From NCBI GenBank assembly GCA_027577415.1, contig JANBQS010000252.1, positions 7,441-24,274 on the forward strand: DNA of 16,834 nucleotides, written 5' to 3'. The DNA comes from Coemansia sp. RSA 922. Taxonomy: Eukaryota; Kickxellomycota; Kickxellomycetes; Kickxellales; Kickxellaceae. How positions within the stretch are numbered: position 1 is the stretch's first letter; each line of letters starts with the position of its first letter. Shown here in pieces: positions 1-9,187 of the stretch. The position numbers were made by a program, and so were the translations under genes. The notes under the pieces are model-generated. The model saw only the letters and a program-made list of their open reading frames with translations. It made no database searches and was not told the DNA's origin.

Positions 1-71
1 TGCAAAGAATGCAAAGAATGCAAAGAATGCAAAGAATGCAAAGAATGCAAAGAATTCAAAGAATTCAAAGA
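1..71. repeat. 9-bp tandem repeat (tgcaaagaa)n
   Basis: Six perfect head-to-tail copies of tgcaaagaa run from the left edge to base 54. Two degraded copies follow (ttcaaagaa, then ttcaaaga), and then the tail acaacgtcgtcatgg. The array is cut by the window edge, so the true copy number is unknown. A shorter relative with the same tail lies at 2116-2155 on the other side of the F-box gene. Confidence 0.95.
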
Positions 72-271
72 CAACGTCGTCATGGCTCTTGTTCATGATT
101 CACTAATACTAATTGTCAACTGCAACAATTTATTGAAAAAATAAGAATATACTCTAAAGGGCTATTCGTATGTAGTATGTAGCCCATGAAACTTAAATTT
201 AATGGCATTGGCAATGTATGCCATCAAAAGGTAGTACATGCCATCAAATTTTACTCTCCATCAGTACTGCT
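72..271. other. Intergenic, 3' side of the F-box gene
   Basis: No supported gene is visible. The stretch is AT-rich and holds a short direct repeat (atgccatcaaa near 217 and 238). It must contain the 3' end signals of the minus-strand gene that stops at 272. The first bases (72-85) belong to the repeat tail that recurs near 2140. Confidence 0.6.
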
Positions 272-1939
272 TTAGTCGCAAACAATGTCTAAAAGTCGCT
301 TAAGTTGAGGAGCATACTTGCTATATAGTTGGCTGTTGAGTGCATCAGAAATCTGGACATGGATGTCTTCAAAAGCGTCACACAGCAATCGGATAAGCCA
401 AAGCCTGGGGCATACCAGCGCCAAAAGTATGATATAGTCAATCTTTACTTGTTTGTATGTTGTAATTCTCCAAACTTGTAAACCTTTTCCTATATCACAG
501 TATGTGGAGACTATGTGATCAGGGAGCTCGTTCGAAGAAATACTCTCAAGTTCTGGCCCTAAACCATTGATTTTACCTCTAAGCTCGACCAGAGCTGGAA
601 GTGTCTTCAGTAGACTTAGAACCTCAAAGAGTGATAGAGTAAGTGAAGTTGACCCAAAAACTTTGATATTAGTGAACCCCTGGCCATGTTGCGCAGCTTC
701 AATGCAGGGCCTGGTTATATTATAATTGCGAACACACAGTATTTTAGCGGCCCCAACCAAATGATTTAAAATCTTGTTTGTACTGGTTTTAGAATCAATG
801 GAGAACTCCGTATCATCACCATAAAAGGTGAAGACTACATGTCGTAGGCGCTTATATTTGCTTTCCAATACATTCCCCCGACTAAGTGTGGCAATAGTAT
901 TATTGTCTACAACAATATTGAGATACTCCAGCGTTGTACTGTTGCCTCGGAATAACACGTCGTCATGGAATGGATATGACTCACACAGTGTCAAATTGCT
1001 TAGAACGGGGAATGGTACTGTTTTAGTCAACAATGAGTTTGTATCATAATTGTTGCGAACACATTCGTTCAAGCGCAGATGCTGCAGCTTTGGATAAATA
1101 ACTGCCTCGCCATTTACATCACTAATCAACATGTTGGCGTTACATATTCCGATTTCTAGATGCTGGAGCGTACTGGCAGACTTGTGCACCAGACATGGGT
1201 GCAAGTCAGGTGTTTCCACAAAATTTATAATAAGCGATGATAGCAGTGGAGAAAAGTCAGTATTCAAAGAGTTCTTGACTTTTAACTCATACAAGCCAAG
1301 GCTTGCATGTTTTGTGCTAGCGTAAAGCACAGTAGCAAACCTCGTTAATAATTCTTCATCTAATGTTCTGGCATATCCACTGTTAAAATATAATAGTTGC
1401 TGGGGATCGCCATCACACAATACGCGTACAGTCGTTGCTGCTGGAACCATCGACTTGAGTAGTTTAGCAAACTCGAGACAATTGGCAATGGCCATGTCTT
1501 TGGAATCAAAGCTTGGGTCGGTAAAGGTCATCACATTGACAGTTAGTTTGTTGGCCAATGGAAGGCATTTAGTGTCTCCAAAATAGTTAACCAGAAGTTT
1601 GTGCGCGAATCCACCAACAATACTAAACATGGGGATGCTTACATAGAGCTCCCTAGCCAAGTTTGTGGCATTATGTGTCAGCCTACTACGCTCAGCCCAA
1701 TCTGGGCTGTTGAGGATTACCTCATTGGTTGTGACAGGAATAGTCAGCTTGAATCGTTTCCACAGAACCTCAAGGGATATCTGTCGCCAGGCTGAACTCA
1801 CAGCCAACAGTTCTTTTACATAGAACACCAGGCAGTAATCTTCAGAAAATGGCGACCTCTCTTCTAGCACAACCCACTTTAAAATTGAGCGTAGAACGTC
1901 AACGGGAAGAGTTTGAGCTGGTGACAAATGGTTGGACAT
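272..1939 (-). CDS. F-box-like protein, orphan C-terminal region
   Basis: A 555-aa intronless reading frame. Residues about 11-65 look like an F-box: LPVDVLRSILKWVV, then a spacer, then an AVSSAWRQISLEVLWKRFKL-type second half with the W and hydrophobic pattern expected for Skp1 binding. The rest is long, leucine-rich and irregular, with repeated short L-x-x-L stretches reminiscent of degenerate leucine-rich repeats, but I cannot assign a domain. F-box proteins recruit substrates to SCF ubiquitin ligases; the substrate here is unknown. The start at 1937-1939 has a good context (ccaccATGt on the coding strand) and is the first Met before the F-box. The gene diverges from the permease gene across a 565-bp space. 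Related repeats on both sides suggest it belongs to a duplicated unit. The F-box assignment is moderately sure; the remainder is unassigned. Confidence 0.72.
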   Translation of the reverse strand: MSNHLSPAQTLPVDVLRSILKWVVLEERSPFSEDYCLVFYVKELLAVSSAWRQISLEVLWKRFKLTIPVTTNEVILNSPDWAERSRLTHNATNLARELYVSIPMFSIVGGFAHKLLVNYFGDTKCLPLANKLTVNVMTFTDPSFDSKDMAIANCLEFAKLLKSMVPAATTVRVLCDGDPQQLLYFNSGYARTLDEELLTRFATVLYASTKHASLGLYELKVKNSLNTDFSPLLSSLIINFVETPDLHPCLVHKSASTLQHLEIGICNANMLISDVNGEAVIYPKLQHLRLNECVRNNYDTNSLLTKTVPFPVLSNLTLCESYPFHDDVLFRGNSTTLEYLNIVVDNNTIATLSRGNVLESKYKRLRHVVFTFYGDDTEFSIDSKTSTNKILNHLVGAAKILCVRNYNITRPCIEAAQHGQGFTNIKVFGSTSLTLSLFEVLSLLKTLPALVELRGKINGLGPELESISSNELPDHIVSTYCDIGKGLQVWRITTYKQVKIDYIILLALVCPRLWLIRLLCDAFEDIHVQISDALNSQLYSKYAPQLKRLLDIVCD

Positions 1940-2504
1940 GGTGGCTAGTAATAGCTGGTTGAAAAATACTCACAGGTTTGGATGGCTTGGGTGAAAACAA
2001 TAAATATGTTGAATGTGAGTGGAGGAAAAGAAAGGAAGCACGCCAAAACTCTTTCTCTCTCCAATTTGTCCAATTTTTTTTAGCTGCCTTTGTGACGTGA
2101 CTTGAACTAGACTCAACAAAGAATGCAAAGAAGACAAAGACAATGTCGTCATGCCCCCTGTTTGCGAACCACCACTCAGCATGGAGCTATTGGCTTTTAT
2201 TTTTATTTAAGGAGCAAGAAGATCAACTCCGTCAACATTGGATTATTTTTTTTTTCCTGACCAACGTTCAATGGCACCGATGTCACTGTCAATTGTTCAG
2301 CCTCTCGTCCGCATGTCTCCTAAATAGGTCGAGTGAGTGTGGCTGTGCGCGCCACCCTCCCTCCCCCTTTTTTCTCTGTTTTTTTTGGAGGGATACTCAC
2401 GCCTTGGTGTCAGCCGAGAGTTGTACTTCTCTAGGTCCTTATTATTATTATTTTTAATTAATTTTATTATTAGCACTTGTATTATTCACTCATCTAAATT
2501 CATA
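1940..2504. promoter_or_regulatory. Divergent promoter region between F-box gene and permease
   Basis: This 565-bp gap holds the promoters of both flanking genes. For the permease strand I see an inverted CCAAT box (attgg, 2189-2193), TATA-like tatttaa at 2204-2210 and taaata at 2321-2326, a pyrimidine-rich tract at about 2354-2386 and an AT-rich leader of ttatta steps just before the ATG. The pyrimidine tract and AT-rich leader are typical of fungal 5' leaders. No convincing gene is present. Confidence 0.5.
2116..2155. repeat. Second copy of the left-edge repeat and its tail
   Basis: The sequence acaaagaatgcaaagaagac, followed by aaagacaatgtcgtcatgc, matches the end of the left-edge repeat (positions about 46-85) with few changes. 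Both copies have the same orientation, about 2.07 kb apart, with the F-box gene between them. Confidence 0.75.
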
Positions 2505-4112
2505 ATGACACCCACGGACATTCCATTGCAACAACTGCGACAGACAGCAGCCTATGCATACACTGACGTACGACAGAGTTCGGGCAGTAGTTCCAGAGGC
2601 ATAAGCGCCGAGTTGGACGGCGACCAGGGCAACGAATACGCGGCAGAACTAACAGCCGATGAAGGCATAACTGTATTAGAGCGGAAACTAGGTCTATGGA
2701 GTGGTATGGCTATAGTAGTTGGGTCAATTATCGGGTCAGGAATTTTTTCTTCTCCAGCTTTGATCCTAGAATCCGTAGGTTCGGTCGGTATGAGCATGAT
2801 GGTGTGGGTCATTGGAGCCATAGTAAGTCTATGCGGATGTGCAGCGTACATGGAGCTAGGCACTATGCTTCCACGTAGCGGCGGCGAAAAGGAGTACTTG
2901 GATGTGGCGTTTCCCAAACCACGGGCATTATTACCCTTTGTATTCTGTTTGTCAATTATTGCTATCAGTTTTCCTAGCGGTCTGGCTGCTGATGCCGTAG
3001 TCACTGGTGTGTACTTTGTGTATTCGGCGTCGGGAAAACCAGCGTCAGGTCATTCGGAGTGGACGCAAAGGGCTATTGGCTTGGCTGTAGTCGTGGTCTG
3101 CGGTTTGCTGCATGGCTTGTGCTCCCGTACAGCTATTCGTATTCAGAACTTGTTGACTGTAGTCAAAGTACTTCTATTGGTACTTATTGTTTGTGTGGGG
3201 ACTGTCGGTCTGGCGAACGGTCTGCATAGTCCGCGATCCAATTCGTTTGACAGCGCGTTTCATGGCACATCGCGGAACGCACACTCCTATGTATCGGCTC
3301 TGTTCAAGGTGTTTTTCTCGTATTCGGGGTACACTTCACTCAACTACTCTATCGACGAGCTGAGGAACCCAGTGCGTAATCTGCCGCGTGCGGCGATGGG
3401 CGGTTTAGTAGCAACCACGATACTTTACATTCTGAGCAACGTCGCGTTCTTTGTCGTATTGAGTCCCGAGGCTATCCGTGGAGCGAATACGGCGGTGGCG
3501 GGTGTTTTCTTTACTACAGCGTTTTCTGCTACTTGGGGCCAGCGCATTATCCCGGCGTTTATAGGACTGGCAGCATTTGGCAATGTTTTGTGTGCGACGT
3601 TTTCGGCATCTCGCGTCATATTTGAGGCCGCTAGAGAAGGGTACCTGCCATTTGCACAGTATTTGGGCTCTGTCAACCACCGGTTCCAAGCGCCTATTTA
3701 TGCACTGGCTGTTAGTACCGTACTGTCTGCTGCGTTTATCGTTGGTCCTCCGCCTGGCGAGGCCTATGACTTTCTTATCGATATTGGAGGATACCCGTCG
3801 TGGGTGTTTTACGGACTATCGGTGGTTGGACTGTTGATTATGAGGCGGACGCATAGAGATCTGGCGCGTCCGTTTAGAACATGGGTATCGGCTAACGTGC
3901 TGACTATTGCTACAGCCCTGTTTATGTGTATTGTGCCGTTTGTCAAGCCAGAGGGAGCAGCTACTAGCATTCCGTACTGGGCGGCTCCTCTAGCAGCCAT
4001 CCTGTTTATCGCCGCATCTATCCCAATGTGGTATGTCCAAATCGTCATTAGACTGGGCCTGGATCGCTCGCACTATGCTCTAAAGACGCAGTCACTAGAA
4101 GGAATCAAATGA
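2505..4112 (+). CDS. LAT-type amino-acid permease (APC superfamily)
   Basis: A 535-aa membrane protein of the L-type/MUP1-like branch of the APC superfamily, expected to move amino acids across the plasma membrane. After a polar cytosolic N-terminus of about 60 residues, TM1 carries the unwound substrate-site motif G-S-G-I-F (residues 77-81). The loop at 121-137 has the family signature LPRSGGEKEYLDVAFPKP. About twelve hydrophobic segments follow, as in the family, and the length is normal. The frame is open upstream to a GTG at 2337, but ATG 2505 (ataATGa) is the first Met and gives a family-like N-terminus, so I start there. The closest functional models are fungal Mup1 (methionine) and the animal LAT light chains. 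Substrate cannot be told from sequence alone, and I see no clear partner gene. Confidence 0.88.
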   Translation: MTPTDIPLQQLRQTAAYAYTDVRQSSGSSSRGISAELDGDQGNEYAAELTADEGITVLERKLGLWSGMAIVVGSIIGSGIFSSPALILESVGSVGMSMMVWVIGAIVSLCGCAAYMELGTMLPRSGGEKEYLDVAFPKPRALLPFVFCLSIIAISFPSGLAADAVVTGVYFVYSASGKPASGHSEWTQRAIGLAVVVVCGLLHGLCSRTAIRIQNLLTVVKVLLLVLIVCVGTVGLANGLHSPRSNSFDSAFHGTSRNAHSYVSALFKVFFSYSGYTSLNYSIDELRNPVRNLPRAAMGGLVATTILYILSNVAFFVVLSPEAIRGANTAVAGVFFTTAFSATWGQRIIPAFIGLAAFGNVLCATFSASRVIFEAAREGYLPFAQYLGSVNHRFQAPIYALAVSTVLSAAFIVGPPPGEAYDFLIDIGGYPSWVFYGLSVVGLLIMRRTHRDLARPFRTWVSANVLTIATALFMCIVPFVKPEGAATSIPYWAAPLAAILFIAASIPMWYVQIVIRLGLDRSHYALKTQSLEGIK

Positions 4113-4242
4113 ATTAGATTAAATCGATAGATCAGCTCTGTAACAAATTTTTTTCTTTCTCTTTTTATCGGCTCCTCAAAAAAATCAAACCAGTGGTATT
4201 TAATGTTTTTTCTCCAGTCCTGAATTTTTTTTTATTATTAAA
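4113..4242 (+). promoter_or_regulatory. Short promoter of the RNA polymerase I subunit gene
   Basis: Only 130 bp separate the permease stop from the RPA2 start. The gap must hold the permease 3' end and the RPA2 promoter. It contains T-rich tracts, a TATA-like tatttaa at 4197-4203 and a T/A-rich leader directly before the ATG. Confidence 0.45.
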
Positions 4243-7200
4243 ATGGAGTCGCCTGTTCTCGCCAATACATCGGTTGGCTTTAGGACGCTAGAGCGTCAGA
4301 CCAAGGCGATTAATCCTGGGCAAAAGCACGAGTATCCACAGGCACAGAGTCTGACTGAACCTCATATCCAGTCGTTCAACTCGCTCTGGGAACGCGCCGG
4401 CCCACGCACCCCGGCCCTTGTCGACGTAGCCATGTCCCTAATCGATAAGCAGACAGTTTTTGACCACAAAGGCGACGGCGACTCTCACTTGGGCAACAAG
4501 ATCGTATTCTGGATGGACACCATACGCTTGGATCATCCTGCGCTTTCGGCGCGCGAGACAAAGTCGGCCAACCGCCTTATGTACCCCACGGAGTGCAGAC
4601 AGCGCGGGATCACCTATCGCGGCCGGCTGACCGGTATTCTGCACTACCAGGTCAACGACAACCCTGTGGTTTCTGAGGAGCGTGCCTTGGGCCATCTGCC
4701 TGTTATGGTGCGCTCGAACCGGTGTACTTTGCAGGGAATGGGGCCGGCTGAGCTGATCCGCCACCACGAGGAGGCAGAGGAGATGGGCGGGTACTTTGTC
4801 ATCAACGGAAACGAGCGTGTGATTCGTCTGCTCGTTGCTCAGCGCCGCAACCATATCTTGGCCCTGCAGCGTCCGTCGTACGGCAACCGTGGACCAGGGT
4901 TTACTCCGTATGCGACGCAGATCCGCTGTGTGCGTCGCGACCAGACCTCGCAAACGATGACTATGCACTATCTGACTACGGGCAAATTGGTTCTGCGCTT
5001 TGCCCTCCGCAAGCAAGAGTACCTAGTGCCTGTCTCTCTTCTCATGCGTGCGCTTGTGGGAGCGTCTGACAAGGAGATCTTTGAGGCTATTGTGGGCGGA
5101 GATGCCGAGAACATTTTCGTGCGCGATCGTGTTGAGCTCCTCTTGCGTGCCGGCAAAGAGTACGCTGTGCATACGCGCGACCAGGCGCTGGCCTATTTGG
5201 GCGACAAGTTCCGCGTGGTTATGTTTGCGCCTGAGGACGCCACCAACATTGAGATCGGAAAATTGTTGTTGCGTCGTATGGTTATGGTGCATTTGGATAC
5301 GGACCGCGATAAGTTCAATATGATGGCTCATATGGTTCGCAAGCTGTACGCGGTGGTCAGCGGCGAGTGTCAGGAGGACAACCCGGATACGCAGCAGCTC
5401 CAGGAGGTGTACATGCCGGGTCACTTGTACTTGGCTATTATCAAGGAGAAGGTCGAGGACTTTTTGCTGGGAGTACGCTCAGAGATCAATAAGAACATAC
5501 GCCAGGACCGCGTCGACCTTTACAACAACCGGTACCTTACTCGGCTGTTTGGAAAGGTTCAATCGGATGTCGGCGCCAAACTGCAGTACTTTATGGCTAC
5601 CGGCAACCTTGTCAGCAAATCGGGTCTAGACATGCAGCAGGTATCGGGCTACACCATTGTTGCCGAGAAGCTCAACTACCTCCGGTTTTTGTCGCACTTT
5701 AGGTGCATCCATCGTGGAGCCTTTTTCACTGAGCTGAAGACTACGGGTGTGCGTAAGCTGCTGCCCGAGGGCTGGGGCTTTATGTGTCCTGTGCATACGC
5801 CCGATGGATCGCCTTGCGGTTTGCTCAATCATTTGGCGCACAAGTGCCGCTTGACCACGGTGGTCGAGGAGACTGACGTTGTGGAGACCGCCTTAGTGCG
5901 CATGGGCGTTGAACCCGGACTGCCAACCCCGTCGCAGCGCGACCCGCATCTGCTGAGTGTGCAGTTGGATGGCCGTATCATCGGCTACTGCAGTCAGTCT
6001 GTTGCCGCGCGTATTGCCAAGTCTCTGCGCATGCTCAAGTTTGCCGGCTCGGTGCCCTTCAGCATGGAGATTGGATTTGTGCCGCGGTCCCACGGTGGCC
6101 AGATGCCCGGCCTCTATCTGTTTACTACCCCCGCGCGCTTCATTCGCCCCGTCACTCACCTTGCTACTCGGCAGCTGGACCATATTGGCAGTTTCGAGCA
6201 AGTGTACATGGACATTGCCTGCCTCGACGCCGACGTCCGTCCCGGTATTACTACGCATCAGGAGATACTGCCTACGCACATTTTGTCGGCCGTTGCGAAT
6301 TTCACCCCCTTCTGCGACTTTAACCAGTCCCCGCGTAACATGTACCAGTGCCAAATGGGCAAGCAGACGATGGGTACGCCTATGCACACGTACTCCTACC
6401 GTACTGACAATAAGCTGTATCGTTTGCAGACTGGTCAGACTCCCATTTGCCGCCCGCGTATTTATGAGGACTATGGTGTCGACGGATACCCTAATGGCGC
6501 CAATGCTGTGGTGGCTGTTATTTCGTATACCGGATACGATATGGAGGACGCTATGATTCTGAATAAGAGTGGTTACGAGCGTGGATTCGGCTACGGTACT
6601 ATCTACAAGACTGAGTATATCGATTTGGGCAAGTTCCGTAAGTCTGGCGACCCCATCACTATGCATTTCGGTCTAGGCCCCGATATCCTGGGTAACGACG
6701 ATATCATGGAGCATATTGATATTGACGGTTTGCCTTTGCCGGGCGCTCGTGTCGAGGACTCTAAGCCGCTCTACGCCTATATCGATGATGTAAAGGGTCG
6801 CACTAAAATCAAGAACTATAAGGGCGAGCCCGGATTTGTCGACACTGTGCGTTTGTTGGCTGGCGGTCTTGACGATGAGCTGCAGACTATTGCTGTTACT
6901 TATCGTATTCCTAGGTCGCCTATCATTGGTGACAAATTCTCGTCGCGTCATGGACAAAAGGGTGTGTGCTCGGTTAAATTCCCCGCTATCGATATGCCAT
7001 TTACCGAGACTGGTATGCAGCCCGACGTTATCATTAATCCGCATGCTTTCCCGTCTCGTATGACTATCGGTATGTTTGTCGAATCTATTGCTGCCAAGGC
7101 CGGCGCCCTACATGGACTCTGTCAAGATGCTACTCCGTTCCAATTCGATGAGACCAATACGGCAGCAGATTATTTCGGTGAGCAACTGAGGGCCGCTGGC

Positions 7201-7803
7201 TACAACTACCATGGTAATGAGCCGATGTATTCGGGAGTCACCGGTCAAGAGATGCGTGCGGATATTTATATTGGCGTTGTCTATTATCAACGTTTGCGTC
7301 ACATGGTTAGCGATAAATACCAGGTTCGTACTACTGGTTCGGTCAACCCGTTGACTCAGCAGCCTGTTAAGGGAAGGAAGCGTGGAGGTGGTATTCGATT
7401 GGGCGAGATGGAGCGTGATGCGTTGATTGCTCATGGTGCTGCTTATTTCTTGCAGGACCGGTTGATGAACTGCTCGGATTACTCTTTGGCTTATGTTTGT
7501 CGTACTTGTGGATCTATTTTGGCTCCGATTGCGGCGCCTGCTACTTCTCATATTGTCGATTTGTCGGGAGAGGATAGTGGCAAAAAGTCGTTGGGTCTTA
7601 CTGGATTGAGTGCTGCTGAGGCTAGTGCTGTTATGGCGGCTGCTGGATCTTCGGTGCATGCTGGAAGAGGACCGTTGGATCTTTCGTGTCGTTTGTGTAG
7701 GTCGCCTGATGCTATTACTATGGTAGCACTGCCATTTGTGTTTAGATATCTGGCGACTGAGCTCATGTCTATGAACATGAAGGTCAAACTAGATGTCAAG
7801 TAA
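4243..7803 (+). CDS. RPA2: DNA-directed RNA polymerase I second-largest subunit
   Basis: An uninterrupted 1186-aa frame, close to the 1203 aa of yeast Rpa135 (RPA2), the beta-type subunit of RNA polymerase I that makes the large rRNA precursor in the nucleolus. Family landmarks appear in order: the N-terminal protrusion/lobe region; the GWGFMCPVHTPDGSPCGLLNH block; NAVVAVISYTGYDMEDAMILN (GYDMED at 764-769), which contributes acidic residues near the active site; GDKFSSRHGQKG (896-907), the basic nucleic-acid-contacting motif; and a C-terminal zinc ribbon with C1086, C1089, C1149 and C1152. The ending VKLDVK follows the clamp/anchor region. The start has a good context (aaaATGG). Third-position GC falls along the gene, from clearly GC-rich near the middle to below half near the 3' end. 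The last 0.33 kb is the source of the four relics farther right. Confidence 0.97.
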   Translation: MESPVLANTSVGFRTLERQTKAINPGQKHEYPQAQSLTEPHIQSFNSLWERAGPRTPALVDVAMSLIDKQTVFDHKGDGDSHLGNKIVFWMDTIRLDHPALSARETKSANRLMYPTECRQRGITYRGRLTGILHYQVNDNPVVSEERALGHLPVMVRSNRCTLQGMGPAELIRHHEEAEEMGGYFVINGNERVIRLLVAQRRNHILALQRPSYGNRGPGFTPYATQIRCVRRDQTSQTMTMHYLTTGKLVLRFALRKQEYLVPVSLLMRALVGASDKEIFEAIVGGDAENIFVRDRVELLLRAGKEYAVHTRDQALAYLGDKFRVVMFAPEDATNIEIGKLLLRRMVMVHLDTDRDKFNMMAHMVRKLYAVVSGECQEDNPDTQQLQEVYMPGHLYLAIIKEKVEDFLLGVRSEINKNIRQDRVDLYNNRYLTRLFGKVQSDVGAKLQYFMATGNLVSKSGLDMQQVSGYTIVAEKLNYLRFLSHFRCIHRGAFFTELKTTGVRKLLPEGWGFMCPVHTPDGSPCGLLNHLAHKCRLTTVVEETDVVETALVRMGVEPGLPTPSQRDPHLLSVQLDGRIIGYCSQSVAARIAKSLRMLKFAGSVPFSMEIGFVPRSHGGQMPGLYLFTTPARFIRPVTHLATRQLDHIGSFEQVYMDIACLDADVRPGITTHQEILPTHILSAVANFTPFCDFNQSPRNMYQCQMGKQTMGTPMHTYSYRTDNKLYRLQTGQTPICRPRIYEDYGVDGYPNGANAVVAVISYTGYDMEDAMILNKSGYERGFGYGTIYKTEYIDLGKFRKSGDPITMHFGLGPDILGNDDIMEHIDIDGLPLPGARVEDSKPLYAYIDDVKGRTKIKNYKGEPGFVDTVRLLAGGLDDELQTIAVTYRIPRSPIIGDKFSSRHGQKGVCSVKFPAIDMPFTETGMQPDVIINPHAFPSRMTIGMFVESIAAKAGALHGLCQDATPFQFDETNTAADYFGEQLRAAGYNYHGNEPMYSGVTGQEMRADIYIGVVYYQRLRHMVSDKYQVRTTGSVNPLTQQPVKGRKRGGGIRLGEMERDALIAHGAAYFLQDRLMNCSDYSLAYVCRTCGSILAPIAAPATSHIVDLSGEDSGKKSLGLTGLSAAEASAVMAAAGSSVHAGRGPLDLSCRLCRSPDAITMVALPFVFRYLATELMSMNMKVKLDVK

Positions 7804-7860
7804 AAAAAATTTCTTCTATAATTCCTATATTTTTTAAACTACAAGAATTAAAAACTAACG
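7804..7860. terminator. Shared convergent 3' region of RPA2 and gene A
   Basis: A 57-bp gap lies between the stop codons of convergent genes. It is AT-rich and contains attcctatattttttaaac and then tacaagaattaaaaactaac, both of which recur almost unchanged downstream of gene C and with changes downstream of E, F and G. The conservation suggests a bidirectional cleavage/polyadenylation region that was duplicated with the array unit. Confidence 0.6.
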
Positions 7861-8172
7861 CTATTTATTGCTGTCATCTCTTTCAATGTAGTACCTAAAT
7901 GTCCCTGGCTCAAGTGGAGATTCCAGATGGTGAAATCCTTCAATATTACCTTCTCTTGCAATAGCGACAATATTATAATCCAAACCTTTGTATTCTTGAA
8001 GCGTATCAAGATATGCCCTTAGGTTGGCGATAGTATAGCCATATACCTCCTCGATCTTTATATACTTTTTCTCAGTTTCAAGTTTCTCATCATGAATTAT
8101 AACAGTCATCTTGCTAGGATTCTTGGCCCTTGATTTTGTTGGACCATCTACGGGAGGAACAGTACGTGCCAT
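7861..8172 (-). CDS. Array gene A: small ubiquitin-like-fold protein, subtype 1
   Basis: 103 aa, no signal peptide and no membrane segment. It opens with the subtype tag MARTVPPVDG, then a basic patch (residues about 12-21) and a body with a beta-grasp order: strand KMTVIIHD, strand KKYIKIEEVYGY, helix TIANLRAYLDTL, strand DYNIVAIAR, and a final strand FRYYIE. I know no named family that fits, and the ubiquitin-like fold is an inference from layout only. There is no C-terminal diglycine, so conjugation is not suggested. It converges on RPA2 with a 57-bp gap and is the array member nearest to the intact gene. Gene C is its closest relative in the N-terminal half. Confidence 0.75.
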   Translation of the reverse strand: MARTVPPVDGPTKSRAKNPSKMTVIIHDEKLETEKKYIKIEEVYGYTIANLRAYLDTLQEYKGLDYNIVAIAREGNIEGFHHLESPLEPGTFRYYIERDDSNK

Positions 8173-8399
8173 TTTTTCAGTTTAAAACAATATAATTGGT
8201 TTTACTGAAAATAAAAAATAACCAAAGTGATATATATGTGTAATAGAAAATGAAAAAGAGAAAGTATTCAATTTTTTTGTTTTTTTTTTTTTTTTTTAGA
8301 TAGGTGAAAAAAAGGGGAGTGGGAGGGGGAAAGTGCGTTGATTGCGACTGCAGCACCAAAAAAAGTAAAGACTTTAGCTTGTTTGCAGCACCAACACTA
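8173..8399 (-). promoter_or_regulatory. Promoter region of gene A
   Basis: Read on the minus strand from the ATG outward: a TATA-like tatatat (8231-8237), a long poly-T/poly-A tract (8272-8297), and the array-wide GATTGC element gtgcgttgattgcgactgca (8333-8352). The CCAAT box seen in several paralogues is not evident here. Confidence 0.55.
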
Positions 8400-8665
8400 A
8401 AGTCTTCCTCCCTACTTTCAAGTGCCAACATCAGCTGAGAGGCGAGGAGAGAGGTGTGTGAAAGAAATTTCAAAGAACTGAAAGCGCGCCTTTGTGTTTT
8501 CTGGAAACCCTCGGCAAGTCTCTCCCACCTTGCTTCCCCAACGCGCGCTTCAAAGGGTTGGCAGACTTTTAGGCAAGTGTGTCTGTGTTTGGGTAGCCAT
8601 TAGTTTTTTGCAAGCACCTACACCAACACCTTAAAGCCCAGCCAAACATAACACTCCGAGGAAGA
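8400..8665. repeat. Conserved upstream block, copy A
   Basis: Non-coding block that recurs upstream of all seven genes A-G. Shared landmarks are a GAAatTTC site (8464-8471), ttctggaa (8499-8506), tgcttccccaacgcgcgctt, cttcaaagggttg, agacttttaggc and caagcacctacaccaacacc. Indels shift any reading frame between copies, so it is not coding. By eye it is about 78% identical to copy C. Confidence 0.8.
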
Positions 8666-8750
8666 ATAAATGTATTCTTACTTGAAACCACTGGAAAGAG
8701 AATTAGCTTCTTGCGTCGCTTTTTTTATGCGCTGAAGCACCTAACAGAAG

Positions 8751-8917
8751 CCACAAGTGGCACTCTAATTCGCATGGGGGTTTCTAACTATTTATTGTGA
8801 AAAAACTAAAGCTCACTTGGTGACTACATAAAAATCAAGGGTCTAATGCTTGAAAAGTGAAGCATACTGCCTTGAAATAGCCAGCCGTGTCTTATACACA
8901 TAGGCTTTGTACCCGAA
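8751..8917. repeat. Downstream repeat of gene B (shared with D)
   Basis: This stretch matches 10941-11111. The 110 bp at 8811-8920 differ at only three positions from the copy beside gene D, which is closer than the B and D coding regions are to each other. It contains a possible coding fragment on the minus strand, listed separately. Confidence 0.85.
8813..8914 (-). pseudogene. Possible C-terminal fragment of another array gene
   Basis: Minus-strand reading from GYKAYVYKTRLA through a TAG (8843-8845) to a TGA at 8813-8815, 34 codons in all. Its pattern (Y-x-VYKTR, then LDFYVVTK) resembles the last two strands of the array proteins, such as YTIYTK to FEYHIEE in gene G. It lacks a start and an N-terminal half and lies directly after the gene B stop. 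It may be a leftover of an older copy; a misread 3' UTR is the alternative. Confidence 0.35.
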
Positions 8918-9187
8918 TTATATCTGTTCCATTTGGAAAATTTGGTATATAAATGCTTCTGGTGCTACTACATCATTTATGTTTGGGCATCCAACTACTC
9001 CACCTACTATTGACACAGTATTTATACCAAGCTTTATGTCCTTGTATTCGTCTTGTTTATAGAGCTCTTGAACTAGATTATTAACAGTTTGGCCGTAGGA
9101 AAGCTTATAACCATACGTTGCTCCTGCAGATGACTTGGTTTTGTCGACAATTGTAACGACAACTTTATTAAGGTCTTTAGATTTCAT
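8918..9187 (-). CDS. Array gene B: small ubiquitin-like-fold protein, subtype 2
   Basis: 89 aa, soluble, with no leader. It is closely related to gene D (about 75% of shared residues by eye), with the strongly shared core YGQTVNNLVQEL, LGINTVSIVGGVVGCPN and NDVVAPEAF. The strand-helix-strand order resembles gene A, but the N-terminal tag is absent. At the position of D's upstream ATG, gene B reads ATA, so the start is the inner Met that both share (MKSKDLN versus MIFKDLN). Promoter elements and upstream block are of the same kind as for A and C, which ties it to the array. The function is unknown. Confidence 0.75.
   Translation of the reverse strand: MKSKDLNKVVVTIVDKTKSSAGATYGYKLSYGQTVNNLVQELYKQDEYKDIKLGINTVSIVGGVVGCPNINDVVAPEAFIYQIFQMEQI

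Noticed and set aside
2337..2504. Permease frame open 56 codons upstream
   Set aside because: It begins with GTG, has no Met before 2505 and covers a pyrimidine-rich leader; the family N-terminus fits ATG 2505.
5893..6666. Long minus-strand frame inside RPA2 (and shorter ones at 4438-5016 and 7108-7659)
   Set aside because: Shadow frames produced by codon bias of RPA2, with no independent features.
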